A stretch of DNA of 64,000 nucleotides, from contig CM064523.1 in NCBI GenBank assembly GCA_032716605.1, positions 37,742,515 to 37,806,514 on the forward strand, written 5' to 3'. Each line of letters starts with the position of its first letter. Position 1 is the first letter of the stretch. The notes beneath the pieces were generated by a model. The model was not told the origin of the DNA. It worked only from the letters and a program-made list of their open reading frames with translations, and searched no databases. This DNA is from Paralithodes platypus (lineage: Eukaryota > Arthropoda > Malacostraca > Decapoda > Lithodidae). Position numbers and translations under genes: made by a program. Below, piece after piece: positions 10,794 through 21,978 of this stretch.

Positions 10794-12107
10794 TAACAAT
10801 GATTTTAATGTATAACATAACTGAATAGGCTTTACTATGAACGATTCGTTCATATATTTTATAAAAATATGTGATCCTATAGTTAGAGGAAAACTTAAAT
10901 ACGTTTTGAAAAACTACCGCTCTCATTTTGGCAAAAATGGTAGTTACAAATTCGATTTACTTATCACATTCAGAAGAGAGAACTACAGATCGAGAGAGAC
11001 TTCATGCTAACACAGATAATAATGTTAACTAGTCTAGAATACGGGACATAATTGATAACTAAAATACAGTTCCCCATTCCTACCATAATTTATACAGTCT
11101 CCCATTCATAGCAGCATGCAAACAATTACAACACCTTCTCTGCTGATTTACATGTAATAGACAACGCACATCACATACACAAGATTTGATAACTCAAGTC
11201 AGAATAGTATCTAATTTACACCATTCATAAGATATGTTTTGATGTATTTAAATGTGCAATTCCCTAGCTGAATATCGTTCGTAATTATAGATGGAGTATA
11301 TTAAATAGCTACAGCAATGGTTAACATTCACGCACATTTATGCAAAGTTTCCATGCAAAAAGAAATATATATAATAAAATATATACTATTAATTCGATAA
11401 ATACCGTACAGCACTCGCAGTTTAGATAAGTAATGTCCCACCTAGATTTCAATCAAAACTGGGGGCAATATTGGTAGGGAATGTTCGGAAGAGGGTTTAA
11501 ACTAGATATATTTATTTACCAATACTGGCAACACAAAACCCCTAAGCAATAAACGTGAGAGGAAGCAAGAACTTAAGCTCTTTCCTGTGTTATCCTCCTA
11601 CACAGTGTACCAACTGTGTAAATAATTTTGGACCATCATACTTTTTTCAACAAATTGGTGGAGATCACAGGCGATTTCCTGAACACTGATATGTTTTCAT
11701 TTGTATTTGTATTGAACTAGTTGTTGAAATTGCCTACATATAGAATGTTAGATTGCCAGCCAGACAGACAAATAAGGATACACTCAAGAGTGTAATGCTC
11801 AGGAAAAGCAAGACAACTAGACAGATAAATAAGAATTATGTGAAAGCAAATAACCATACATGCAGAAAAACAGCCAGTCAAATACAGATATATTAACAGT
11901 CACCTCCAACGATAGTCCTACAATAACATGCATACAAACAATAGACAGATACAGATGCAGGCAGACAGAAATATAAAGTGACAAGAAAACATTCAGAGAA
12001 ACAGATACAAAGGGAAGCAGATACTAACAGTAACTCTGATTATGTGGAATGTGGGGACGGGAGTACTGGTCTGATAGCCATAATAATAAAGTGTTTCAGT
12101 ATACCTT
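10794..12107. other. AT-rich stretch with no recognised feature
   Basis: I see no long open frame, terminal repeats or RNA gene here. It may be old repeat debris or unique intergenic DNA. Confidence 0.5.
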
Positions 12108-12370
12108 ACTAGTGGTGGTGGTGGTAGTAGTGATGGTGTTGTTATTGTTGAAGTTGTTGTTGCTGGTGGTCGTCGTGTTGGTAGTGGTTGTGATGGTGTT
12201 GTTAATATTGAAGTAGTTAGTGATGGTGGTGTTGGTAGTGGTGGTGTGCTGGTTTTGGTAGTTGCTGTACCATTGGTCCTACTGGTGACAGTATTGTAGT
12301 GGTGGTGATGGTAGCGATGGTGTTGCTGATGGCTGTGGTGGTGGCATTGTTCCTTTTGTGTAAGGTATGA
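12108..12370. repeat. Imperfect trinucleotide repeat (GTG/GTT type)
   Basis: Long irregular runs of GTG, GTT and GAT triplets over about 260 bp. Open frames on the opposite strand through it (His/Thr-rich) are low-complexity artefacts. Confidence 0.8.
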
Positions 12371-14032
12371 TGTCGTTGATGGTGGTATTTAAGATGCCAA
12401 CTACCACTGACAATAGCCACACATTCTTTACCATCTGTTTCGGGTTCTGTTTTACAGAGGCGGAGGTGTTGAGAGAATACAAGAGCCAGGTGTACAAGTT
12501 TTATTATTTAGTTAGCGGTTGAATATGAATTTCATATTTTAGTATATAGGTATAATACATGGCTATTCTATTATATTCTATATGCTCAGGCCCAATCCCC
12601 ACTTTTCCTATTTTTATTTTTATTTTCTAATTTACTCTATTTTATTATTTTTTGTTTTTATTTTCTTGGGGGTGGCCGACTCAAGACAGAGCAAGAACAG
12701 GGAAAACACAAAACACAACACAAAACAACGAACAAACACAGACAAAACATAAAATTCACACACATCTAGGTCACCCAGGAGACCACCCAGAGACCAGGGT
12801 CAGCAAGGTCGCTCCAGCACTCCCCCGGCCCCCGACCACCCGGAGAGACTCCGATCTCGGCAAGCAGACATGCAACGGAGCCAAAGCCACAAGCCCGCCC
12901 ACCATGGCAGGTTATGAATATAAGTCTTAAAATAAAGTACAGCATAAATCTCAATATGGAATACAAGGTGACATGGAATTATATACAATATTAGCACATT
13001 ACAGTATAGAGGCGCAATGAATGACCAATGACCCCTAGATAGACTTAAATATGTGGGGAATCCCTAACTTGAGTTTAGTGCAAGTGATTGTATGGCAGAG
13101 CTCTCCATCTATAGATATGCAACGGTTTGATAAACTAGAGGTTAGACAAATATGTGACAATATACCAATATGATCATGAAAGTTACGGGTAGCGTGTAAG
13201 GGTTTTAAATAACTAATTGATGAAATACATACCTTACGCTTACGGTAAAAGGGGACCTGACAGCCAGGCCTCAACTAATTCAAGCGTCTCTATATCATAG
13301 TGATAACTTAGTAAGTTAAGTTACCAAGAAGCTGGAAAGCATTCTAGGTCCCTAGAGCTAGAAAACATCTAGGCCACTTGCACAGGATTTACCGTTGGGG
13401 TTGTAAGTAGAGAGTCGGGCTAGAAAGTACCTTGGAGCTGGAAAACATCCGGATCTCAGAGGGGAGGGGAGATAATTTGCCCTACCTGGTCCGGATACCT
13501 ATCCATTTTCTAGCTACTGTACTTTCCGCCCTAGGATTTGGACAGGGAAAAAGGGCACAGTGGTACATCTGTTCTCGTGGTTGTGTAGGTCGCTCTGGTT
13601 CCAGTGATGGGGGTAGGGGTAACTGAGGTAACTGGGACCCGTGTTGTGTCCGGTTGTGGTATATCTGGGCCCCGTGGTGTTTCCGGTTGTGGTATAACAG
13701 TATTATTACTACCTTAAACTTTGGTGAAGGTTTTAAGGTTGGTAATATTTTGGTAATATACATTTTTGTTTTAGTTGTTATCATGTTCAAGATATGGTGT
13801 TGTTTAAAGGTTATTTCTATATGAAGATTTGTGTCTTTCTATATTTTTTCTTTTGAGTGGAGACAGAAGTCAAGTCTGCCCGCAACAACTGACTCCCTCA
13901 AAGTTAAAAGAGCGTCAAAAAGCCAAATTCAAGGTACGTTCAATTCAAAATGTCACACGGACCTTCAAAGGTTGCGAAGGTTGAAGAAGAATGGTATAAA
14001 TTAGGTTAGGTATATCAAATATTATATATTAA
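12371..14032. other. No recognised gene; short simple repeats
   Basis: Contains a T-rich run near 12600-12665, an A/C-rich stretch near 12690-12760, and two roughly 30-bp direct copies containing CCGGTTGTGGTAT near 13640-13700. TTAA at 14029-14032 is the target duplication of the following piggyBac element. Nothing here supports a gene. Confidence 0.5.
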
Positions 14033-14621
14033 CCCACAGAGCCCCAGCGATGCAGCGTTTGCATCCAAAATGTATGTAACGCTAAACCCCAGCGCCGCAA
14101 ACGTTGCGTCTGCCACTTCAACCTCTATTATTCGGCTCGTATGGTAGGAAATGGCTTGAGAATGGTATGGGATATTCCTTACGGTGTTGCCGAACAGTGG
14201 CGGTACCCCGCAACTGCCCAGGCAGGCCGCGCGGGTGGTGGTGGGCGAATTAGTGGCGCAAGTTTACCCGCTTACTTCACCGCGACTTTCAACCTGTCGT
14301 ATGGGAGCTAGAGGCTTGAAATTTGTGTGAGATACGCTTTAGGATGTAGGAATTACTTGACCATACTCAGCTACGCCCCCAAGTCCTGCCGGGTGGTTGG
14401 TGATGCGGGGGAGGAGGGGAAAAACACTGTACCTGCTTATCTCCCCAACTTTCGACCTTATTTACTCTTGTCCTATGGTAGCTATAGGCTTGATATTTGT
14501 ATGGGATATTCCTTAGGATGTAGGCAATGTATGGCAGCATCCAAATCTAGGTTTGTTGTGCCAAAGGATGTGCGTGACAAAGGAGAGTCAGTTTACCCAT
14601 ACATCTCGCTAGTGCAACACC

Positions 14622-16482
14622 ATGTCGGATTTACCACGTCGTTACCCACGCAGGGGAATATCCCTTGATGATGCCATGGCCATACTTGATGAGAGTGATG
14701 TGCCTGGTAGTGACACTGGATCGTCAGATAACAATTCAGAGGAAGAATATCGTCCCACTTTGGCCGAGATACAGGACATGCATGAGGAGGAACCCATTGT
14801 CCCAATCTCTCGTCGCTTCGCAATGTTACAAGAAAGGGAGGAGAAGCCATTTTAGAAGCGCAGCCATTGACTTCTTCTTCAGAAGAAACAGATGAGGATA
14901 TGCCTGCCCTAGAATCATCTCCACCACGCCACCCATGCCACCTCGCACGCCGCCTGTATACCTTATCAGCCCGGGATGACTCAGCGCATTCTTCGCCCCC
15001 ACCATCACCTCCCGGACCACTATTCTAATGTAAATTTCCCTCTGCCTGCTTCTGATCTGCGTACTCCTCTCATGTTTGCTGTTCGTGCTTGTTAGCAGGC
15101 ACGGTGGGATTGTGTTACTGATAATAAGCTCAGGGAAGTTACCAAATTAGTCTCGCCAAGAACTTGCCCTACCATTCCTCGCAAATTGGAAACTGCTTCG
15201 GGTCGCCTCCGCATTGGACATACCAGACTAACACACGAGTTCCTTATGTGTGGAGGTGTACCGCTATTCTGCGATGACTGTCTAGTTCCCCTTACTGTCA
15301 GGCACTTGCTGGTTGAGTGTCCCAGTTTGGTCGAATTATGCTGGAGGTTGCTTTTGCGGCACCGGAAGGCAGATGGTACTTACTGTCTCTCTTCGGTGCT
15401 TGGGGGGGAGGCTGGTTCCCCTGGAGATGATGTGTTTTTATTTTGGAGAAAGGCTGGCCTCTTTCAGTTTTTATGATTGCATAGATTTTACTTTGATATC
15501 TACTTTTACACATGTTGTTTTTACGATTTTAGTTTTCTGTAAATATGTTAGCTTGTTCGGCGCCATATGACCTTGTTGTTGCGGTGCCAAGATTTCTATC
15601 AATAAATTCAATATAACTTCCCGGACCACTACCATACCCACCTGTACCTTCTCCTCAGCCTGGGACCTCCCACAGACACGACACTCAGACACCATCACCG
15701 CCTGCGTCGCCACAACGCCCTGATCGTGCGCAACGCCCTACCAGCACACGTGGCCGTGCCCGTGGGCATGGGCATGGGCGTGGCCGAAGGGGTTCTAAAG
15801 TGACACTAATACGACGCCCCACCCCTGGCGGTGCGAAAGCAAAGTCTGGGTTGGCTCGACCAAAGCCGAGGATGAGAGCAGGGGCAAGAGGCAGGGCAAG
15901 GCCCTCCCGGCGCCCTGATGGTGACTCCCCTCCTGACGACTCTGGCGACAAAGGTGTCGCTCAACCCAACATGTGGGATTGGGTTGCTGGAGAAAACTTT
16001 TTGCCCACCGACTACAACTTTGTGGGCACTGGGATTGCCGGCCCTACGCTCCCAAACCAAGGGCGCCAGACCACGAGACTTAACATCTTCCTTCAGTTTT
16101 TACTGCAAATCTTGTGGCTCTAATTGTTGACCAGACCAACTGGTACAATTATTATTTCCTGGCTGGGAAGGAGCAGCTAAAATACTCTGCAAGGCTGTCA
16201 TGGTCCACCATAAATGTCCCAGAGTTTTACACATTCTTGGGCATTGTCAACCTGATGGGGGTCACAAAGAAATCCTCCATAAAAAAGTACGGGTCCTGGG
16301 ATCCCCTTGTCCGAACCCCTATTTTTGGCCAAATAATGAGCAGAAATAGGTTCACGGCCATAATGGGGAACCTACATTTGTCCCCTGAGAGAAAAGAAAC
16401 AAGGTTTACGTGCCTAGAATGTGGTGTGCCACTGTGTTTGCCGGACTGCTTCAGGGAGTATCACACCCTTGATTATTTCTAA
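14622..16482 (+). pseudogene. piggyBac transposase, catalytic core deleted
   Basis: Start at 14622 (MSDLPRRYPRRG), alignable with piggyBac 1. The acidic N-terminus runs to a stop at 14853-14855. A LINE insertion (15023-15618) follows, then an Arg/Gly/Pro-rich linker and the conserved MWDWVAGENF and FVGTGIAGPT segments (15970-16050). A missing T in a T-run near 16101 shifts the frame just before VDQTNWYN. After IMGNLHL (about 16380) the sequence jumps directly to the C-terminal zinc domain (CLECGVPLC ... HTLDYF, stop 16480-16482). About 250 residues, including all three catalytic Asp regions, are absent. It cannot make active transposase but keeps both element ends, so it could have been moved in trans. 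Confidence 0.92.
15023..15618 (+). mobile_element. 5'-truncated LINE tail with 13-bp target duplication
   Basis: Inserted into the piggyBac 2 transposase. The 13-bp TCCCGGACCACTA is present at 15010-15022 and 15619-15631. The frame reads the end of an RNase H-bearing LINE polyprotein: QARWD and NKLRE (about 15093-15140), then RLRIGHTRLTH and a Cys/His segment (CGG-FCDDC-H-CP) to a stop at 15474-15476. A TAG stands immediately before QARWD, where Trp is usual in this family. The tail after the stop ends in an A/T-rich AATAAATTCAATATAA-like run. It resembles the I/R1/Nimbus-type C-terminus and may be the 3' end of the lineage seen at 49209-51384, but the two do not overlap. Confidence 0.85.
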
Positions 16483-17324
16483 AAGAGTGTACTCAAAGAC
16501 TGCGATAAAAGACGCTATGAAATGTGAAGTGTGTGTATAGAAACCAAGTGTAAATAATAAATATATACAAAGTGCCGAACACAATATGTAAGTGATAGTG
16601 ACACTCAAATATACGTAAAACAGTGACGGACACCAATAAGTGTAAAAATAGCATATTTCTAAGTCAAAAGTGCATAAAACAATGTGTGAAACCCATATTA
16701 TAACTATAAAACATACGATAAAGTATAAACAGAATAAACAGGGCAAGTGAGAGAGGCAGACAATGAAAGGGAAAGTGGTCGTGGTGCGTGTCGGTCAGCT
16801 GGGTGTGTGTACATATGTGCGTTCTGTTATTGTCCGAGACCATGATGGCCGCCAGTCTCCATGGCAACGGGGACGTGCGCGGGTCTTGCCACTCGTGAGC
16901 ACTTATAAAACTTATATCTAAGCACTTATCACACTATTACTTCACTTATAATGACATTATGTGATACATGTCGGTAGTATATGAACTACGAAGGCACACA
17001 TGATGCTCGGGTGGTGTACATAACCGTCACTCGAAAACTGGACGCATCGTACATCTGCCATGCTGCACGCTCAGCTCTGGTTAGCCGGGCGGGAACTTTG
17101 AAAGCCGCCCGGCATCAGCTGATGTCTGTGGGTGCCCCCCCCCCCCCCCACCCCCTCCATACGACCCCCAAATGACCGAGGTGAGTGGGTTTTTTTTTTT
17201 TTATTATTAATTTCTCACCCATTTAAGCCATTTAAGAAAAATAAAAAAAAGGCCAAATTGGCCGGTCTCTCGATGTACATTTATATATAATTAGCTGGGG
17301 TTCAGTGGGTTAAACATGAAAACA

Positions 17325-17722
17325 CAACCCCTACACTTACACACACATACACACAACACACACACAGACAACAACACGCACACACAAACGCACCCACCCA
17401 CACAAATACATGCCAAACCACATTACCATACCTGTGTAAAACCAACGACACCCACACAGAAACTTTTACACATAATGCAAACACATCCACACATATACTT
17501 ACACACCATCACATGTCATGAAATACACATACACATATGCACAATACAAAAAAACAACAACACACACACATAAATAATACTAAACATGCGCAGACACACG
17601 CGATACCACCCATACACCAACACAACGCAACTCATTACATTGGTCCATAATATCATCACCCACACAACAACAACAGAATCAGACTGGTAGGTTCAATACA
17701 TTCTCTCTCTCTCTCTCTCTCG
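17325..17722. repeat. CA-rich repeat followed by (CT)n
   Basis: From 17325 to about 17590 the sequence is an irregular ACACAC-rich tract, and 17701-17722 is a CT dinucleotide run. Open frames here are Thr/His-rich artefacts. Recurs at 53150-53545 with a slightly different repeat length. Confidence 0.85.
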
Positions 17723-17771
17723 CTGTTATTTGTGTATGTGCGTGTACAGGAATATAAGTTATACTAGCATT

Positions 17772-18190
17772 GGTTTTCTCTTCCCAAGCTTTTTGGCAAC
17801 TAGCCAAAAACCTCTCCAAAAATTTCACTTACTCGTCTTTCCCTCCTCTTTTCCACTTTGATGGTACAACCATCACCTCTTCCTCTGACAAAGCTGAGAT
17901 CTTCACTCAAAATTCTACCTTGGATTATTCTGGTGTTACTCCCTCTCCACCATCCTCTCACTTACTCATTCCCAGTATTGTAATCTCTTCTAAGGATATT
18001 AAAATGTACTTTCTGACCTCTCTGGGCGTAATACCAAGAATGTGTATGGAACGGATGGTGTTCTTCCTGTTGTACTCAAAAACTATTCTTCCATGCAGAC
18101 TCTCTGCCTAGGGGAACTCTTTCATCTCTGTCTTTCCTTCTTGCTGGAAGTTTGCTCTCATTCAACCTGTCCCAAAGAAGGGTGACTGCT
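17772..18190 (+). pseudogene. LINE RT N-terminal fragment (CR1/Jockey-like)
   Basis: Reads FWQLAKNLSKNF and SSFPPLFHFDGT, the linker before the reverse transcriptase domain, then an ISSKDIKMYFLTSLG stretch. A frameshift near 18040 moves the rest (ALIQPVPKKGD, the RT finger motif) into another frame. The homology stops at about 18190 and unrelated sequence follows. It is the same LINE family as 4815-6928, with no endonuclease and no catalytic palm. Confidence 0.75.
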
Positions 18191-18479
18191 CTCAGGATCA
18201 GCAAGAGACACGAAAACAGATAAAGAGGTGACAGGAGAGAAACACATAACAGTTCACCTACAAAAAGCAAGCACACAAACATTCAGAAGCACCAATCACT
18301 GATCAGTCCCCGAAATCAATGGTTTCACCTCAGATGTTACATGTATCCGGACAAGGTATATTCACTTCAACATGTGTGATAAAAACCTTCCAGGTTAGTA
18401 TTTTAAAAGGGTCCAAAGACCTTTATGTACTCTCTCTAACAAACTTCCTCCATTAATTCCTGTCATTTGCTAATTCTTT

Positions 18480-21102
18480 TACTTCAGCCATTCCCTTTTC
18501 ACACTTTCACACACATTCTGACACCATATCATACCATCTTCTTCTCGGCATTCCACACTTTCTTCTTCTTTCCACTTCACAGACGTATATCCTGTTAACT
18601 ATTCTTTCTTCAGGCATTCTTGTCATGTGACCATACCATCTGAGAAAATTGTCTTTACCTTTTGCTCTACCGACTTCTTAACTCCACATGCCTCCCTTAT
18701 GTTCACACTTTTTAGTTTGTCTATTCTTCTAACTCCACACGCATTTCTTAGCAGATCCATTTCAACTGCTCTTACTCGTGAATTTTCATTACTATACCAT
18801 ACAAGATTTTCACATCCATAGATCAATGTCGGCACCAACACACTCTCATGCAATCCTCTCACTGATTCCATACTCAAGTTTCTGCTTCTAAACAAAACTT
18901 TCATTGCTCCAGCTACCTTTCTTCCTTGTGTTACCCTGTGTTCTACTTCTCTTGCACATTTTCACCTTTTTTCAATCATGGCTTCCAGATAAATAAATTC
19001 TTCTACTTGTTCAAGCTGTTCTCCATTAATCCTTACATTACACATAGTGTCTCCTTCTCTTTCTACGACCATTATTTTGCTTTTATTTACATTTGCTTTC
19101 AGACCTCATCTTTCACATACTTCCACAAATATATCCACCATTAGGCACAGGTCATTCTCACTCTCGGCACATAAAACTGTGTCATCTGTATACAACACAT
19201 TAATGATAGTAATTCTGTTCCAACCACCCACCATCTCTTCTCACTCTCCTCTTGTCCTGTCCATTACTTCTCTAATTACCTCATTCATGTAGATATTAAA
19301 CAACCAGGGAGACATCACACATCCCTGTCTCATGCCGACCTGCACACTAAACCACTCAATTAATGCGCCATATTTTCTTACGAGTGCTTCACTACCATAA
19401 TAAAAACTCTTTACAACATTCAACAATTTTTCTTTTACATCATACAGTCTAAAACTTTCCATAATCCTTCTCTATTAACTATCTCATACACTTTCTCAAG
19501 ATCCATAAATGCCATGTATACCATCTTATATTTTTCACATGCCTTCTCTATCAAATCTATCTCACTGCAAAAACCTGATCCACAAATCCTCTTCCACTTC
19601 GAAATCCACCCTGTTCATCACTCACTTTTCCATCGGTAATTTGTTTCACTCTGTCAATCACTATTCTCGTATATACCTTAGCAGCCACACTCATCAGACT
19701 GATATGTCTGTAATACTTATATTAATTTTGTTCACCTTTATCTTTATACAACGGGACTATCATTTCCCTCTTCCAGTCCACTGGCACCACTCCATTTGCC
19801 CAAGCTTTTGAACATTGGCTCCACAGCCAATCCATTGATACTTCACCTCCATTCCTTATCATTTCACCCTGTATTTTATTTACACCAGCAGCTTTTCTAT
19901 TTTTCAACTTCTTCACTGCATTCACTATTTCTACTCTAGATATGTTCCCTCTTTCTACATGTCTCTCACTCATTAGTCCTTAAAAATATTCCTTCCATCT
20001 CTCCCTTTTTTGGTCTTCATCTGTAATAACATTTCCTCATTTATCTTTCACATTTACACATTTCTGACCAGATTCACTCCTGCATTTACGCACTTCTTTC
20101 CAAAATAATGTTTTATTCTTTGCAAAGTTTTCATTAATTTTCTTTCTCAAATCTTAATTTACTCTACAGTATATTGCTTTTCCTTAACTAATCTCTTTAC
20201 TTTGGTGTTTCTCTCCTTGTACTTCCTTTTACTTTCTCCACAGTTCTTGTTCTGCATCCACACAAGCCATTTAATTATTCTTTCTGTCACACCTTCTTTC
20301 ACTTTTTCATCCCACCATGCTGTCCCTTTTATTCCATTTATGATATTGCACACACCACAAACATTCTTGGCAGTCCTTATATATCTTACATGCACTTTCA
20401 ATTTCCATACCATCCATGTCACATGCCATTAATTCTTCTTCCACCCTTTGCCTGTATTCTTCTGCTACATCCTGATTAATCACTCGTTCAATTTGTATTC
20501 TTTCAGCATTAGAATTGCTTCTCCTATCTTTATTCCACGCTCCTCTCAATGTTACCTTGCATAGCACAATCATATGATAAAACAGTCCTGAACTCAAACC
20601 TCTCACTGTTTTTGTATCACTTACATCACCAATCATTCCTTTTTCTACCAACACATAATGTATCAAACTTATATCATCCTGTCTTTCAACACTTTTATAC
20701 CATATATATTTATTAACATATTTATGCTTAAAAAAATAATGATTTGTGCACAAGTTCCTTTCATTACACATATCCTTCAATATATTTCCATTGTCATTTT
20801 CACCCGGTACACCAAAGCCACCCATCATGACATTCTCCGGACTCTCCATTCATGTCACCCAAAACAATAATTTTATAACTCACTGGCATTCCATTTATCA
20901 CTTCATTCAGTGTGTTCCAGAATCTGTCTTTCACATCCCTGTCATAATCTTCAAAGGGTGCATATGCTACCACAACCACTACTTACACCTTTTCGAACTT
21001 AAACTTTACAAACATGCACTTTGAATTTACATACTCATACCCATTAATTGCTTTACTCCATTCCGCATTCATCAGCAGACCAACTCCTTCCTTACCTTTT
21101 TA
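18480..21102 (-). pseudogene. RTE-like endonuclease/reverse transcriptase, decayed
   Basis: Order on the minus strand: endonuclease (VVVAYAPFEDYD near 20970, VLGDMNGE near 20860, then the domain end, where the usual SDH triad reads FYH near 20575); linker (20422-20159); RT fingers (RKAAGVNKIQGEMIRNGGE, 19973-19722); palm B box (QVGMRQGCVMSPW, about 19340); palm C box near 19190, which reads YTDD rather than FADD; and thumb/C-terminus (18904-18623, ENSRVRAVEMDLLRNACGV). Stops and frameshifts separate all blocks. The protein would nick DNA and prime reverse transcription; this copy cannot. A second copy with few differences lies at 54300-56915. Confidence 0.85.
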
Positions 21103-21106
21103 TTAA

Positions 21107-21870
21107 AGGTGAACTACAGGAATGAGCGAAAACACGAAGATTAATGCAGGGTCATAACTTGGCATGAATATACTTTAATATGTATATAGGCAATATCGAT
21201 ATAATATCATTAAACTCCAGAAACAAATACTAATATATAACGTCGTTGGCATTCTCGTCGATCGGCTGGACGAATTCAGCCAGCTGGAGTGACGCCATTG
21301 TGGGGAGTGGCAGTTTGTAAACAATATGCAGTCCTGGACTGTGAGGTCTGTTTTCGTAATTAATACCTTTCAATTCAATACACAAGCTCTACAAAAGATG
21401 GAACAACGTCCTGAAGAAGTGGTGCACATCAAGAAATTATCCAGTCTCTCCAACAATAAACATACAGGCAGTGTTTTTTGTGTTTATCCTGGTCCAGAGT
21501 CGAGGGAGGTCGGTTAAGGCCCATTCCTTAATGATAGTATCGTTTTCTGTTTATTTTATATATCGTAATCCCTTGACCAGAGAGTGATTAAGCCAAATGT
21601 TGAGCTGTAAACATGCATACAATTTATAAGAGTTTCTCACATAAATATTAACACAGATTCACCCATTTCCCATGTCGAGAGTTCCCGCCATTGAACAGAG
21701 TGACGTCATGGTAAACACGCCAGCTCGCGCCATATAATATAACTTAGATAAGCTATATTTCTATGTTGTTAGGACACATTGATGAAAGTCCTTCAGTATC
21801 ATATCCCTAAAACCAAGCAGATCCCAATGGAAATTGTAGTTTAAATAGGTTTCATCCTTGGAGTTCACCT
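21107..21870. mobile_element. TTAA-flanked MITE S
   Basis: 764 bp between TTAA at 21103-21106 and 21871-21874. Terminal inverted repeats: AGGTGAACTACAGGAATGA on the left and AGGTGAACTCCAAGGATGA inverted on the right. It lies inside the endonuclease frame of the RTE-like LINE, whose sequence resumes on both sides. No coding capacity. The identical insertion at 56920-57683 belongs to the duplicated segment. Confidence 0.88.
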
Positions 21871-21978
21871 TTAACACCCACTTCTGTCCTTACACATTTT
21901 ACATCATTCCACTCTTCTTCTTCATTCCTTTTCGTTTTGTTTCACATATACCCAGAACATCGAATCTTCCTTTCTTAA

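Larger units (their letters stand above)
14033..17309 (+). mobile_element. piggyBac element 2, internally deleted
   Basis: Flanked by TTAA at 14029-14032 and 17310-17313. Termini: CCCACAGAGCCCCAGCG on the left and CCCACTGAACCCCAGC inverted on the right. At 3277 bp it is shorter than piggyBac 3, although it also contains a 596-bp LINE insertion, because most of the transposase core is missing. The left end carries CCAGCG at 14044 and 14089 (45 bp apart) and three subterminal repeat units of about 167 bp. A partial second copy lies at 51485-53136. Confidence 0.92.

Noticed and set aside
12217..12497. His/Thr-rich frames
   Set aside because: Reading of a GTG/GTT trinucleotide repeat.
17316..17573. 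Open frames of 62-85 residues in the CA-rich tract (also at 53129-53397)
   Set aside because: Pure low-complexity His/Thr or Val/Cys reading of a dinucleotide-rich repeat; no start context or homology.
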